64,000 nucleotides of DNA from Eleusine coracana subsp. coracana (GCA_032690845.1 CM064420.1:59012707-59076706), one strand, 5' to 3'; numbered from the stretch's first letter, positions 36,227 to 48,664 are shown. Made by a program: numbers and translations. The notes: generated from the sequence alone by a model not told the origin.

Positions 36227-36609
36227 GTGAGGCGCCCGCTTCGCCGTGACTTATTTCCTCCTCTTCTCTCTCTTCTCGCGGGGTTGTTGTTGTTCGATTA
36301 GCTCGCTGCGGGTGGTCGGGTCCGGTCGGGTTAGTCCGTGCGCGCGAAGCCGACAGAGAACGCGAACCCTAGGTGGTTCCTGGCCGGCGATTCTCGTGAG
36401 AATGTCATGCGTGTTGTGCTCCGCTCTGGTTTAGGTTTTGTGCGGCAAGCGCAATCCCTGGGTTACTATAACTAGTTGTTCCAATGCCTGTTAATTCGAT
36501 CACTTCTAATCACATCGAATGCTGCAAAGACGCTTTTTAGTCCATTGACCACTTGTATTCCTGCTGCGTGTTGATAGGTGGAAGTCCCAAAGCCAAAGGT
36601 GATTGGAGG

Positions 36610-39600
36610 ATGCATGAAAGAGTGGCCTTCTCTGCGGATTTGAACGCATCGCCATTGCCTGAAACAGAAGATGAGCAGCTCTATGAGAAGTCAGGCAAGG
36701 TTCAATGTGCACAAGAAGAGCATGTTGAGTCTGCTGTTGAAATAATGCGCAGGGTATGAGATATATCCTATTAATGTTTCTTTCTCGTGCCTTAGTGATC
36801 TTTCTCATAATGACTGATTAATTGCAATTGGGAGATGAACCGTACACTGCACTATTCGATATTCTTGTGTAGAGTGCTTGGTACAAATTGTTAACGCAGG
36901 GTCGTCGACAAAGATGATGAAATCATCTATACCTCATACTTTGTAGCCATGGATCCTAGGCAATACTTCACTCAGAGGCATAATTATACCCAAAATTTGA
37001 TGGTTTATTACTTTGATTTCAGTATGCTGGCCTCTTCAGAATGAATTTTGCATAATTGCTTAGTTTTATGTTGCATCTTGACTTGGCAAGCGTTTTTTTT
37101 TTCATTTTACATTATTGGCAAATGTTGACTACCCAAGAATAACTTAATTGTTATTCAAATTTAGTGTTTTTTTTTGTGTTTGGCATAAGATCCTATCCAC
37201 CTATTTTTTTATGTGGATCTTGTGACTTTTGATAGGAGCGTGATGTTATGGGCAGGCCTTCGGTCCGTGGTACTGTAGCGGCCCATGGTACTGTAGCGCT
37301 GTGGTTACTGTAGCGCCGCACTTACTTAGCCCTCAAGTTAGGTTAGTTAGAATTAGGGCTGGCTCTACCTCTATATAAGGAGAGGCACGGCAGTCATTTG
37401 GAATCAACCAATGAATCAATAAAGAAATAATTCTCTCAATTCCCCCCAATGTCTCTCAAGCTCTTGGCATAGCATAAGGCCTAATTATCCTACACCATTA
37501 TATCTGGTATCAGATTGCCAACAATCCCTTCCCATGGCTTCTGCTGCCAAATTCCCACAAAATCCGTACTCTGATATGAGCTTTAGAGATCTGATCGATC
37601 TGCTTACGGCACGACTAGAAGCAAAGGAGGCTGCCAACCGTACTGCAGTGCTGGCCCAACCTGTTATGGTTGTGCCTGTAGCAGAAGAGAAGAAGCCATA
37701 ATGTTCGGCGGAGCTGGTCCAAACTGTTGTGAAGGTGCCAAAGGCGCCTATCTCTTTGACCTCGCTGTTCTTGGCTGTCCCAACTGTACCCTTGCTGAGG
37801 AAGAAGACACAAAAGAAGAAGAAGAAGGCTACTGCTGCACCGTTGTTACCATCTATACATCTTCGACCAATGGCTTGCCTTAAGCATTGCGGAATACGTC
37901 GGAAGTGCAAGGTATCTCGGTGTCTTCGCTGGCCAATCACTGATCATGCATGTGGTGTCAAGAAGAGTGCAGCTACTGCATCCTGCTGGTTTCTAAGGAA
38001 ATTGACTACTTCTTCGTTGACATCAAGCAATGTGAAGACCTCCATTCCTTCACCATCTAATACCGTTCCTAGTCACCTAGTGACTTTTCATCGATGCCAA
38101 GAAGCATGCTGGGTTGCTGCACGTGTTAGAACTGACAGTTCTGAGAGTTTTCCATGGGAGCCTGGAGGAACTGTTGTCCATGTCTTGCTGTTGCAGTATG
38201 TGGTTACAAAGAGACCAGGATGACAAGAGTGTGGTACAGGGCTTAGCCATGGCCACCACCACAGCTCGAGGACGAGCTGTCTTGGAAGGAGGGATGGAGA
38301 TGTTATGGGCAGGCCTTCGGGCCGTGGTACTGTAGCGGCCCATGATACTGTAGCGCCGTGGTTACTGTAGCGCCGCCCTTACTTAGCCCTCAAGTTAGGT
38401 TAGTTAGAATTAGGGTCGGCTCTACCTCTATATAAGGAGAGGCACGGCAGTCATTTGGAATCAACCAATGAATCAATAAAGAAACAATTCTCTCAATTCC
38501 CCCCAATGTCTCTCAAGCTCTTGGCATAGCATAAGGCTTAATTATCCTACACCATTACACGTGATGAAAGACGAAGGAGACTAAAACGAGAGTGACAGGA
38601 TGAAGGATCCATGTTACATGCACAACAGACTAGTAATGATTTACCTCAATGCAAAACTAGTAGACACGGCCGCGTGAAAGAGGCACCTCAAGGTACAAAG
38701 TTTCACAATTTCTGATTAGTTTTATTGTTTATAGTCACATAATTGAAATCTTGAAGCTCTCTTTTTATATTTTTTGAGGGAATTTAGTAATTTTAGTTAG
38801 ACCTATTGCACTTTCTGTTTGCATTTATATGTATTTTCTGTGTATGATTTCAGGCTGGTTAGAATGCCCTGCATCTGGAGAGCCAATAACGAAAATCATA
38901 CCTTCCAAAGTCCCTCTTGACGAGACATTCAATGAATCAGTTCCTCCTGGAAAAAGATACTCCTTCAAACAAGTACTTAACAAACAAAGAAACGCTGGCC
39001 ATGACGTGAGTACCAATTCGCTTTACTATTCTTGTGGACTGTACCGTAGTCCCTTTATACTATATCTATGCAAATATATAGGGGGCTATGTTCGTTTAAC
39101 TCTGTAATTGTGCAAAAGGAAAGAGCTTAATGCCTTAATCGTTAATACGGTGCCTCAGTAGTACCCTCGGGGAGCCAGGTTCGAATCCGTGGAAGTGGTT
39201 TTTTGGGCTGAGGAAATGTCACTCGCTGGCTTTCGTGGTCTTTCTCGGCCGTGCTCTGGCTGAGCTCTAGTACTGCAACACCAGGGGTGAGGTCTTTCCC
39301 CTGCCGGACGAGTTTTTTTTTTTAACTCTAGAATTGTGCAGCTACAGCCACTCACGTCCTAATTTCTTTTCAATTTGGTTCAGTAACTTTGTACCCTATA
39401 CCTGTAGCTGTCGAAGTAATTTCTTTTTGTTAGTAACCTTGCACATAAGAATTTGCCTCCTCTATGATGCAACTATCTTTGATATCCTTATTATCTAAAT
39501 GTAAATCTACTGTATTCTTAGGGATTGTTGGATAGACGGATTTGCTTTCCTAAAGTTTCCTAAGGCAGCACCCTTTTTTATCCAAACAACCCCATCTAAT

Positions 39601-42600
39601 ATTCAGCCTTATATTTTATGATGGCATGGATTTCATATACACCGAGTACTGAATCAAAAGGCTTCTTAGTTTACCCTGGCGGCATATTTATAAGTAATGT
39701 GATTAAATTTTACCCTCACTTTCTTTGATTATTTTCCTTGTTAATCATACAGAATATGCAGAATGCCCCATTCATTTGCATGTATTTTTTCAGATAGGTC
39801 TGGTGATTGATCTGACAAATACCACTAGGTATTATTCACCTAGAGAATTGACAAATCGAGGTATTAAACATATAAAGGTAAGAGATTGTCTTAAATGCAC
39901 CACTGAGCCTTTCAGAACCTTTTCTTGACTTAAATGTTTTCCTTCTAGATTCCATGCAAGGGAAGAGATGCTGTACCTGATAATGAATCTGTTAACACAT
40001 TTGTACATGAGGTAACATCCAAATTTTAGTACAGTCATCAATGCTATATTTTATTTTTGAATGGTTTATGTGTTTGCAAAATGTAGATATGAGATTTTGA
40101 TGCATAGTTTGAGTAATGTTTGACCCTTTTTCTTGCAGCCAGTTATTTGCACCTTTTCTTCGGCACTGTATTCTATTCTGCAAGGCAGTTCTCTATTGTG
40201 CCTACCTTGTAATTATGCTTGACTGTGGCTTTGTGGATAATTATCAGGGTGTGGGTTATGTGAAATGTTAATATCTTTCCATGTTCTCCCTTATGCTTAT
40301 CATTATTATAGGTACTCATCCTTTTCTTTCATATTCTTAGGTCCTTTTATACCAAACTGCTTTCGAGCAAGGTGCATATTAATCACATGCTCAACTGTTT
40401 TGGCCTGAAGCATTCTGGGGGTAATATAGAGGGGTTGCCTCTACATATTTTGAAAACAAAATATTATTGTTAGATTTTTTTTGCTTTGTGTAACATAATC
40501 CATATTTGATTAATCATGGCCATGTTTGAAGAAAGAGCTTCCCGTGCCATATTTATAACAAATTTTGCTATCCTTTCAGGTGACAACATTCCTTAAACTA
40601 CACCAATCAAGTCCTAAATATATTCTAGTTCACTGTACCCATGGTCATAATCGCACTGGTTTCATGATTATTCATTACCTCATGCGAACACACGTCTCTC
40701 ATGTCACAGAGGTAGGTCAATAAGACCAGTGTTATTTTTTTTATTATTATTGTACAGTTTTCTTGACCGTTTGTTTCTAGGCAATACATATATTTGCTGA
40801 AAGGCGACCACCTGGGATATATAAGAGAGACTACATTGAAGCATTGTATTCATTTTATCATGAGGCTCGTGAGATAACATGCCCTTCAACACCAGAATGG
40901 AAGAAACCTGATGACCTTGATTTGAATGGTGAAGTTACGCAGGATGACGATGATAATATTGATGTTGCACCACCACATGTAACATGCCTTTCTTCTCAAA
41001 GATTGAATAGTGGCAGTGGCATTTGTTTTTTGTTTTATAGATAATTTTTAGTTGTAGCTCTTTACCTAACCAGTTCACTGTTTGAATTAGTTTTCCGAAT
41101 TTTTTGTTTTACAATGTTAAGGCTTATCATTATTTTCACTGTTAAATAGTGTTGCTCATATGATAATAAAGCCCCATTTTATTGCTTCATTTACAATAAT
41201 TTTATTTGCTGTATTCATTTAAAAATTGTGCTAACTCCTCAGATATTCCATTTTATCTTGCACCAGGAGTCAGTCTCTCAAACCATTACTAATGATGATG
41301 TTTTAGGGGATGCCATACCGTATGGCCAACAAGAGTCCTTGAGACGAAAATGTTACCAATTACTTGACATGACACTTGTAAGTGTTAATCTTACTAGTTC
41401 TAACTGCATTAATTTTCAGCATGCATAATGTTTGTATTTGAAAGTATAGCTCCAAGACCTGTGCTATTTGCATCATATAGCTCCAATGCAAGTCCATCTT
41501 TGGTTCCAATACCTATCTGCTAATTCCATCTTTGGTTCCGGTATCCGGTACTAGGCTCCCTCTTCAGTAGCTATAAATGGTCGATATTTGTTTTATTTCA
41601 CATGCATAACTTAAAGGTGCCACTAGAAAATTCATTTACTTTATATCATGTTTGCATGTAGTATTTCAAGCATTGCACATTAGGTCATTTCACACGAAGT
41701 ATGTGCCTGTATCAAATTCAAGTATATGATTACTATATCTGTGGATTAAATTAAACATGCTGTAACTATTTTGCATTACTCGAGACTGAACTTATGTTAG
41801 TGGAATCATTTGCTTTTGCTGCTCCTAAAACTAGTGGTTTTTGCATAGTATGCTATGATTTCATTTTTTTTTTCTTGTAGGGAAGAGGGAATTCACTGTT
41901 TCCTGGATCACATCCAGTCTCTCTTAACTGGTAACAATAAACCTGACGCCCTGTTGTTCAATTACCAAGCAACAAGCATCTTTTCTATTGACCCTCTCAT
42001 TATTTGTGCATTAGACTCATGTGCATTGTACCTAAAAGTCAGGGAGACCCTACTGTTCATTTTAGTAAAAATGAAAAGGAGCCCAAAAGAGGGTGATGAG
42101 GAAAGGACACTACAAAAAAAAAAGCAAGCAAAATGGTTCATCAGGATTCAGTAATAGAAATTCTTTTAATCCACCATTAGAACGTGAAGATCACTAGAAA
42201 ACATTGCAGAATAAGTTGCATTCATTCATTTCCCAACGAGCTCATAGTTTTGTTTTGTTCTAAAATATTTTCATTTTTCTGTGTGCAGTGACAATTTGCA
42301 ACTACTCCGACAGCGATACTATTATGCTACATGGAAAGCTGATGGAACAAGATATATGATGCTTATACAGAGGGATGGTTGTTACTTGATTGATCGGAAC
42401 TTTTGCTTTAGAAGAGTTCAGATGCGCTTCCCCTGTCGGAAACCTAGTAAAGTAAGTTCTCTTTTCTGGTACTGAGAAACAAGCATATCGCTTTTTTTTT
42501 TCTGCGGATCTGAAACCTTGTTTCTTTGCCATTGAAGGATCTGCATGATATAACTTTGATTGATGGAGAAATGGTTATAGACACGATACCTAATGAAGAT

Positions 42601-45386
42601 AATAAGATGGTAAGAAGGTACCTGGCATATGATTTGATGGCGCTTGATTCACTGCCCAAAACCAAGGTAGGATGGTGTAAATGGTAGTATTCATGCAGTA
42701 TGAAGATATGATATTTACTTCATAGCTGTCACACTCCCAATCACTTTTCTTCAGGCAAGCCAAAGATCCAGTGAGCATATTTTCAATGTTTTTTCTTTCC
42801 TCATTCCTAATAATCTCTCTTTTTTGAAAAAAATATATTAATTTCATATTCTCTATTTTCCCACTTTGAAGCTTCTATTTCTACAATTAAATGTTATAGA
42901 TGCCTTCAGATTTATTTTCTTGATTTGGGAAATTCTGCAGGCGCCTTTTTCTGAAAGATGGGAAATTCTGCAAAAAGAAATAATCGAGCCACGTGATTAT
43001 GAGAAACAGCTATTTCTGAGTGGTGTTAAGAGCAATTCATCGTACAAATATGAGAAGGAACTATTTTCGGTATCTGGACACAAAACAGCTTATTTGCAGT
43101 TCCATTTTCATGAATTTCAACAAGTACATATTCATTTTCTTATTGTATGACATTTATACCAGATCAGGAGAAAGGGTTTTTTTGTTCTCTCTACAGCAAA
43201 AGATACCCTTGAGAAGTTTATTCCAAAACTTTGTCATGACGCTGATGGCCTTATATTTCAGGTTGGTTTTATCTTTTATGTGCTTAGTGATTAGTGAGGT
43301 ATGCTTTATGTTTCCGTACAAATTGATGGATTCTGTCGACAAGCATTGTCTTTGTTTCATCGGCATTGATTGACAATAATACACTATATACACCATATTT
43401 TAGGTGCACCTTTGCAACAAAAAAGGGGATTAGAATATGCAACATTGGTATTTCAGTCTTTCTGGTTTTTGTATGCTACTTGGATGAAAGATGCACATAA
43501 CTGCGGCATATTGCTTTGGTTTTGTTAATCTCATTTCATTGTAGTATTGAATCTGATTATGTTCTTTGTATTTGTTTCCCATTGCTCTTCTAGTCCTATA
43601 TATACCATATTTAGTGCTGTGATAGGTAAAACTTACTGCAATATTATTGATTAATATGATTTTTTTTGTCTTGTTGTCTGCTTTTACAACTGAAATATTT
43701 GGAGTTCTGATGATGGTCTCGTTTCCCAATTGAGATGTCATGTTATGTACTTATTATATTCTGGACCAAACTTGAATTAGTATTATAAATAATTGCTCCC
43801 TACTTGTGACCTTGAGCATCCTCTTTTGTTAACTAGTATTATTTATGTTATTGTTAGCACTTGTTTTCAGATAACATAAGGAATATCTGCTATTTGTTTT
43901 TGTGGCTGATGTGCTTCTGTCGTTGTTTGCAGGGCTGGGATGATCCATATATCCCTCGTACTCATGAAGGTCTACTAAAGTGGAAATACCCTGAGATGAA
44001 TTCAGTCGACTTCTTGTTTGAGGTTTCGGTGACGTGTTGTAACTATTTTTTTGTCACTACAGTTTAGTCACTATGAATAACTTTTTCAATGGTTTATTTT
44101 GTCATATCTAACTGCTGCAGGTGGGGAGTGATGATCGTCAGTTAATATTCCTGTATGAGAGAGGTAAAAAGAAACTTTTAGATGGTGCTCAAATAACATT
44201 TCCAGGTAACCTTTTCCTTCATGTCTTACTATCACTTCATTATGTTTCTAATTTTTGTTTAATTCACAAAGCTGGCTTGTTTTTCTCAATGCTATTCTCC
44301 TGCATACCTTTTCTCCACTGGGCCAGGAAGAGCTTCTTCTTAGTGCAAAGCTGTGGGGGCAATCTTTTCCCCACTGGTCATTTTTTTTATTCTATTGCAT
44401 ATTTTGTGCTAATATTTTTGAAAATCATGCAGGTGAAATAGGTTCGTCTGCTGTCACAGATAGGATTATTGAGTGTTCTTGGAATAAGGAGGAGCGGTGT
44501 TGGGTTTGCATGCGCATTAGATCTGATAAATCGACACCGAACGACATCAACACATACAGAAAGGTTTATTGTTATGATACACTTTCTATATTATGGTCTT
44601 TCTATATTCGATCCTTTCTCCTCTTGTATGGTCCCGGCATGAGGGGGTTCATCTATGGGCCTTTTTTCCTCTATAATACAAAGATATGCAGCTCTCTTGC
44701 GTATTTGAGAAAACAAAAACTTTTATATGTTCATTTGATTGTGTTCTGCAAAAGCAAAACGGTTCCAGAATCACAAATAATATCTCCCAGAATAATCTTG
44801 ATCCAACAAGGATTTTATATAGAACCTGTATCATCACCTCTCTAATACAACAACATAGAATCAAATGATACACATACATAGATAAATTTTGCAAACGGTT
44901 TAGATATGTAGAATCAAATCTAAACTATCTTTAGAATCAACCATAAATAAAATCATACAAATCAAATCAAGGTTTACTATTATGATAGACATACATAGAT
45001 AAATTTTGTTGCATTATATATCTCCATGCAATTCTAACTCCCACAAAAAGTTGTCATCTATCTGAGCTGAAGTTTAGAAGTTTATGCATTAGATAGATGA
45101 TCTACCTTCATGTTTTCTCGATAAGATTTTAATTTTATATATGCTCCATAAATTAGAAAAAAATGAATTTTGCCTTGTTCTGTTCATAACTGTGCATTGT
45201 ATTAGCTTCTAAGATTAACAAGTAATGCCCGTTTGGGATGATAAATAGAATCACTAGATGTGCTGACACTTTATTTGCAATACCTAGGTGATGAGGAGCA
45301 TCACAGATAATATCACCCAGGAAAAACTTATCCATGAGGTTAATGAGATCATGCGGCTCCCGATGTATGCCGACAGGATAGCATGA
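36610..45386 (+). CDS. mRNA-capping enzyme (triphosphatase-guanylyltransferase), exon 2 disrupted
   Basis: Bifunctional nuclear enzyme that removes the RNA 5' gamma-phosphate and adds GMP. Coding pieces: 36610-36753; 37236-37243 plus 38565-38692 (split by a retrotransposon); 38854-39005; 39794-39877; 39949-40011; 40580-40711; 40781-40978; 41267-41377; 41881-41930; 42289-42451; 42538-42666; 42941-43069; 43163-43261; 43933-44022; 44121-44205; 44433-44563; 45288-45386. All join in phase. Triphosphatase P-loop HCTHGHNRTG (Cys at 40634-40636), nucleotidyl-transfer motif KADG (Lys at 42335-42337), then IDGEMV, DGLIF and LLKWK are intact. The N-terminus has the plant ADLNASP...VESAVEIMRR-ERDERRRLKRE signature, which places the transposon inside coding exon 2. 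In-frame TGA at 38593-38595 follows. The stop at 45384-45386 looks premature, since a basic Gln/Arg-rich frame continues to TAG near 45456. Whether the gene is silent or uses a start downstream of the insertion is open. Confidence 0.9.
37244..37502 (+). repeat. 5' LTR of the exon-inserted retrotransposon
   Basis: Starts TGTTATGGGC and ends CCATTATA; the last CA is mutated to TA relative to the 3' LTR. Contains CTATATAAGG as a likely promoter. Confidence 0.9.
38301..38559 (+). repeat. 3' LTR of the exon-inserted retrotransposon
   Basis: Same length as the 5' LTR with an intact TG...CA. Its CTATATAAGG promoter points into the rest of the capping-enzyme gene. Confidence 0.9.
39115..39323 (+). 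mobile_element. tRNA-derived SINE in capping-enzyme intron
   Basis: A pol III B-box-like GGTTCGAATCC lies at about 39178-39188. The element ends in a T-run (39313-39323) and is flanked by 17-bp near-identical repeats AACTCTGTAATTGTGCA (39098-39114) and AACTCTAGAATTGTGCA (39324-39340). A T-tail with a long target duplication fits the rice p-SINE/OsSN kind. The A box is poorly kept. Confidence 0.8.
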
Positions 45387-45615
45387 GACCTAAAGAAGAG
45401 TGCTCAAGAACAGAGACGGTTGGAGAAGATTGCACAACATCAAAGAAGACAAAAATAGCAATGTGGCGTTAACTTTTTGCTAAGTGTTAGAGCTCTGCTG
45501 CCATCACTGGTTAACACCTCATTCCCATAGCCGTGTATATATTGAGGGATAGGGCTAATTCTTTGTGCATTTTGACTTCGAAACATTACAAATACATATT
45601 TCTTTGTCATTAGAA

Positions 45616-47027
45616 ACTTTCAGTCAACACGGGATTGTAGGCATAATGGCCATGACATAAGGGGTTTGCAAATGGTTTAGATTTTTTTTGTATGTTTTTA
45701 TATAAATTTGGAGTTTGAAAATTTATAGGGTTATTTGTTCGCACCTATTGTGAATTCCATTTGTTAGGACGGATAAGGATTGGTTCTCTTGGTGGGAGAT
45801 AGAAGATGATGTGGCAGCTGTCGGTCGTCAATCTGACGGTCTATATTGTCGATTGAAAGTTTCCGCCGACTAAAAATTAATGGGGGCCTTACAAATATAG
45901 TCATCGCTGCATAGTAGGCCTGTAAACTCTGTAATTACCCCCAGTTTTTTCAAATATAAAATACATTTCATTCTTCTTTGGTTTTGAAATTAAACATTCA
46001 TCTATAGCATTTGCGATGGCTGGTGAGATGGGATGGCTTTCAAATTAGACATTCATCTGCCTCCCACATTACTTATCCTGCATCCTATGCCTCCCGCATT
46101 ACTTATCCTGCATCCTTGGCATGGCCTTTCACCTCCTTGCTTTTTTTTTTTGGAACCGGGTCTTTGTTCAGATGTGTTGAAGCATTTGCATGCAACAATG
46201 TCCGATCCAGCTCAGAATCTGTAGTTACGGGCTTGACGAATGACGACCGATACAGAAGCGACCTTCCCCATGTTAAAAAAAAACTCAACCTGCCGGGGGA
46301 AGAAGCCCCCCCCCCCCCCCCAACTTTCAGTCAACACGGGATTGTAGGCATAATGGCCATGACATAAGGGGTTTGCAAATGGTTTAGATTTTTTTTGTAT
46401 GTTTTTATATAAATTTGGAGTTTGAAAATTTATAGGGTTATTTGTTCGCACCCATTGTGAATTCCATTTGTTAGGACGGATAAGGATTGGTTCTCTTGGT
46501 GGGAGATAGAAGATGATGTGGCAGCTGTCGGTCGTCAATCTGACGGTCTATATTGTCGATTGAAAGTTTCCGCCGACTAAAAATTAATTCGGGCCTTACA
46601 AATATAGTCATCGCTGCATAGTAGGCCTGTAAACTCTGTAATTACCCCCAGTTTTTTCAAATATAAAATACATTTCATTCTTCTTTGGTTTTGAAATTAA
46701 ACATTCATCTATAGCATTTGCGATGGCTGGTGAGATGGGATGGCTTTCAAATTAGACATTCATCTGCCTCCCACATTACTTATCCTGCATCCTATGCCTC
46801 CCGCATTACTTATCCTGCATCCTTGGCATGGCCTTTCACCTCCTTGCTTTTTTTTTTGGAACCGGGTCTTTGTTCAGATGTGTTGAAGCATTTGCATGCA
46901 ACAATGTCCGATCCAGCTCAGAATCTGTAGTTACGGGCTTGACGAATGACGACCGATACAGAAGCGACCTTCCCCATGTTAAAAAAAAACTCAACCTGCC
47001 GGGGGAAGAAGCCCCCCCCCCCCCCCC
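45616..47027 (+). repeat. 707-bp near-identical tandem duplication
   Basis: Copies 45616-46321 and 46322-47027 differ at only about 3-4 bases and one T-run length. Each ends in a 16-C run (46306-46321 and 47012-47027). Each copy includes CTTCCCCATGTTA plus the tail of the SINE that is complete only after copy 2. Within the unit, a block with ATTACTTATCCTGCATCC is itself doubled. Confidence 0.92.
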
Positions 47028-47289
47028 TCGACGGCATTTTGCTAAGGAGAAGAGCCCCTCACACAGGCCGAGAAAACCCCCAAACCCTCTTCTCAACCAT
47101 ACACAGGGACTCAGCTGGCCGTATGAGCTATTGCGCGAGTCTTTACCTATGCCTTGATCGGGGAGAGCGAGGGGATTTTTTTTATGGGGACAAGCCCCCG
47201 TGCGACGCACCGAGTCGATCCCAGGGATTGAACTCGGGCGGGCGAGCTGCCATCCCGGCGCTCTACCATCGAGTCACTGGCTCGTTCGC
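46982..47289 (-). mobile_element. tRNA-derived SINE with T-tail, at edge of Copia LTR fragment
   Basis: On the minus strand the element begins GCGAACGAGCCAGTGACTCG, has an A-box-like TGGTAGAGCGCC (47258-47269) and a B-box-like GAGTTCAATCC (47225-47235), and ends in GAGTTTTTTTTT. It is flanked by a perfect 14-bp duplication CCTTCCCCATGTTA (46968-46981 and 47290-47303). It contains the poly-C/poly-G run where the 707-bp duplication breaks. Confidence 0.8.
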
Positions 47290-47298
47290 CCTTCCCCA

Positions 47299-47365
47299 TG
47301 TTATACTTCTAGGATCGACTAGTTTCAAAATTGAACCACATCACATACCTTCTTTAGAAGGATTG
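47299..47365 (-). repeat. Fragment of the Copia LTR edge (third copy)
   Basis: It repeats the first ~65 bp of the left LTR (TGTTATACTTCTAGGATCGA to CCTTCTTTAGAAGGATT). The host flank GCCGATACAGAAGCGACC also recurs before the real LTR at 47364-47382, so an ~88-bp segment spanning the insertion junction was duplicated. Confidence 0.75.
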
Positions 47366-47389
47366 CCGATACAGAAGCGACCTTCCCGA

Positions 47390-47788
47390 TGTTATACTTC
47401 TAGGATTGACTAGGTTCAAAATTGAATCAAAACACATACCTTCTTTAGAAGGATTAGCCATCAAAAGAGTTGATGGTTCTTGTCTAGTTCTTCCGTTTGT
47501 TTGAACTGAGGATCTAGATCGGGTTTTTAGGAGAGGTCAGTGAATTTATTGACTTTAGATAAACTTGTTCTCTCCTTTTATAGCCTCAATTTGCACAGGG
47601 GAAACCGACATCAATAGGTCGGTTCTCACCCACCGATCAGGGTGAAAACCGACGATAAATTGACTATTTTTGACTTCTATCAAAATCAGGTATTTTTAAT
47701 TCATAATTTTGAATTGAATCAAAACCATGGTTTGAACTCATTTATATCTGTGTTCTTTTCAGGTTTTGATCATAGATCATTTCCTACA
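47390..47788 (-). repeat. Copia 3' LTR
   Basis: Shares TTAGCCATCAAAAGAGTTGA and CCATGGTTTGAACTCATTTA with the LTR at 53781-54185. It differs by scattered substitutions and small indels. Confidence 0.92.
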
Positions 47789-48127
47789 TTATCTCCCTTG
47801 ATCGTAAGGTTAAAAACTTAAAACATTAAAAGCTTAAATAGTATACAAAGACAAAAGAATTACAACGGTCAATTATACAGTATCGAAGCAATCCAATGAC
47901 TGTTGCATACTATTCCATATCAAAATAAAACTTCTTTATCTTTAGGAGCTCCATTAACTTTGTTCATAATATAAAACATATTGGCCCACTTCTCGATAAA
48001 TAGTACACCAAGACAATAGATTGCAACAGTCAATTAAGTACTATTGAACCAATTGACTATGGTTCCTATTACATCTCAAAATGAACTATTATAATATCAT
48101 GGGGTGATGATGTCATGACAGTTCCAA

Positions 48128-48490
48128 TTATTCTAAGATCATAGGTAATTCTACCAATCCCATGTCGGCAACATGATCTTTAAATACATTGGGTGGTAGA
48201 CCTTTAATAAGTGGATCCGCCAACATGAACTTCATGTTCATGTACTTTAAACTTATCGTCTGACCTTGGATTCTATCTTTCACAACACGGTACTTGATGT
48301 CAATGTGTTTAGCAACACCACTTGACTTGTTGTTACTTGAATAGAATATTGCAGGCTGATTGTCGCAATACAATGTGAGGGGTTTTGATATAGTATCTAC
48401 CACTCTCAATTCAGGGATAAAATTCTTTAGCCATACTGCCTGTCCAACGACCTCATAACATGCCACAAATTCTACATGTATTGTGGATGA
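48128..48490 (-). pseudogene. Copia RNase H end of pol
   Basis: Contains LYCDNQPAIFYSSN and KHIDIKYRVVKDRI, the usual Copia RNase H C-terminal blocks, ending VADMGLVE before a stop at 48128. The upstream portion (48472-48930) continues in other frames (RPDLAFITGMLGRY). Confidence 0.88.
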
Positions 48491-48664
48491 TGCAGTAATA
48501 GATTGTTTAGAGCTTTTTCATAAAATTGCTCCTCCGGCGAGTGTGAAGATATAACCTGATGTGGATTTCTTAGTATCAACACAAGCCGCAAAATCTGCAT
48601 CTGAATATCCAACAACTTCCAGGATATCAAATTTCTTATATGTGAACATGAAACTTTTAGTGCC

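Larger units (their letters stand above)
37244..38559 (+). mobile_element. Small non-autonomous LTR retrotransposon in coding exon
   Basis: LTRs 37244-37502 and 38301-38559 (259 bp each, about 9 differences) start TGTTATGGGC and end CACCATTACA, with TATA in CTATATAAGGAG. The target duplication is CGTGA (37239-37243 and 38560-38564). A primer-binding site TGGTATCAGA (37505-37514), matching initiator-Met tRNA 3' ends, follows the 5' LTR. A purine tract GAAGGAGGGATGGAGA precedes the 3' LTR. The 798-bp interior has only a 55-codon gag-like start (37534-37701, MASAAKFPQN) and no protease, integrase or RT, so it needs proteins from elsewhere. Confidence 0.93.

Noticed and set aside
47225..47285. 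A tRNA gene on the minus strand
   Set aside because: A- and B-box-like strings are present but no acceptor stem or cloverleaf forms; the T-tail and 14-bp target duplication show a SINE.
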